A stretch of 6,652 nucleotides of DNA from Candidatus Cloacimonadota bacterium (lineage in GTDB: Bacteria; Cloacimonadota; Cloacimonadia; Cloacimonadales; WRIO01): positions 1-6,652 of the forward strand of contig JALNXV010000205.1 in assembly GCA_023230175.1 (NCBI GenBank). Direction: 5' to 3'. How positions within the stretch are numbered: the first letter of the stretch is position 1; each line of letters starts with the position of its first letter. The translations under genes and the position numbers were made by a program. The notes under the pieces are model-generated. The model saw only the letters and a program-made list of their open reading frames with translations. It searched no databases and was not told the origin of the DNA. Of the stretch, positions 6,323 to 6,652 are shown piece by piece.

Positions 6323-6652
6323 TTAATATATAGTATCGTTTAATGTCCAACTAATCATATGATTTCCAATGTAATTAGGTATTTCTCTTATTCTAGGATG
6401 TGCATCACAAATGACTACAATTCTTTTTATATCGTCCATAGATATTCCGCCAGCAGTAAGCAAACTTTCAAGAAATTCATAATATCCGGTATCAGCATTA
6501 GTATAAGTAAACTCAGCACAGATTAGATTATCATTTTCATCATAACATAAAACATAAACACCTGTAAAAACACCTTTATATCCAAGTTGACCACCAATAC
6601 AGACTCTTTCTTTTACAGAACCATATACTGCCTTGTTTTGTGCACTAAGAGA
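6323..6652 (-). CDS. Unrecognised protein, C-terminal 109 residues, cut by the window edge
   Basis: The minus-strand frame is open from the right edge to TAA at 6325-6323 and gives 109 residues; its start lies outside. I do not recognise the family. Visible pieces are GVYVLCYDENDNLI (31-44 of the fragment), an amphipathic segment with YYEFLESLL (57-65), and IKRIVVICDAHPRI (75-88), ending SWTLNDTIY. The order strand, turn, strand, helix, strand ending in Asp recalls the RNase H-like fold of DDE transposases, where a 'V.D.DG' strand precedes the second catalytic Asp. The match is by shape only: there is no following catalytic Glu region, and no first Asp can be placed. It has three Cys (18, 36, 45) within the first half and a fourth at 82. 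There is no signal or membrane segment in the visible part, unlike its neighbours. A stem-loop follows its stop. Confidence 0.75.
   Translation of the reverse strand, partial: SLSAQNKAVYGSVKERVCIGGQLGYKGVFTGVYVLCYDENDNLICAEFTYTNADTGYYEFLESLLTAGGISMDDIKRIVVICDAHPRIREIPNYIGNHMISWTLNDTIY

Overview
The window looks like a chromosomal piece of an AT-rich, uncultured-type bacterium of the Fibrobacterota-Chlorobiota-Bacteroidota (FCB) group. My best guess is a Cloacimonadota-like lineage. The main reason is that two large secreted proteins end in the FlgD-like / type IX secretion 'type A' sorting domain: a YPNP entry motif, an 'I.I(F/Y)NIKGQ.VKT' strand, a W-D-containing strand, 'GVYF', and a short hydrophobic end closing in lysine. 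The phylum call is an inference from style, not from a marker gene. The coding sequence is roughly 28% GC in a stretch I counted, and uses the standard code with TAA and TAG stops.

Layout. Bases 1-50 hold a short hairpin-forming repeat, once complete and once cut by the window edge. Bases 51-322 are non-coding and carry candidate promoters, a long stem-loop and a strong ribosome binding site. Bases 323-3184 (+) encode a 953-residue exported protein with fourteen 'KW(I)GT' propeller-blade motifs followed by the sorting domain. Nine bases later, 3194-3823 (+) encodes a 209-residue TPR-like lipoprotein, almost certainly co-transcribed. Bases 3824-4046 separate convergent genes. They are clearly more GC-rich than their surroundings (about 44%) and carry an exact, inverted 26-base copy of the left-edge repeat. 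Bases 4047-6260 (-) encode a second exported propeller-like protein (737 residues, 'YDISD' LVIVD-type repeats) with the same sorting domain. A 13-pair stem-loop lies upstream of it, and the C-terminal 109 codons of an unrecognised gene (-) run off the right edge.

How it may work together. The two large proteins look like cell-surface or secreted beta-propellers delivered by a type IX-like route. The lipoprotein is a plausible envelope-anchored partner of the first one because they share an operon. The first propeller has the blade number of the sensor half of Bacteroidota hybrid two-component systems, but no membrane anchor after the signal peptide, no Y_Y_Y domain and no kinase. It therefore seems to be a sensor-type module used as an exported protein. 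No enzyme active site, defence system, RNA gene or complete mobile element is visible. The most unusual non-coding signal is the inverted repeat pair that brackets the propeller-lipoprotein operon.
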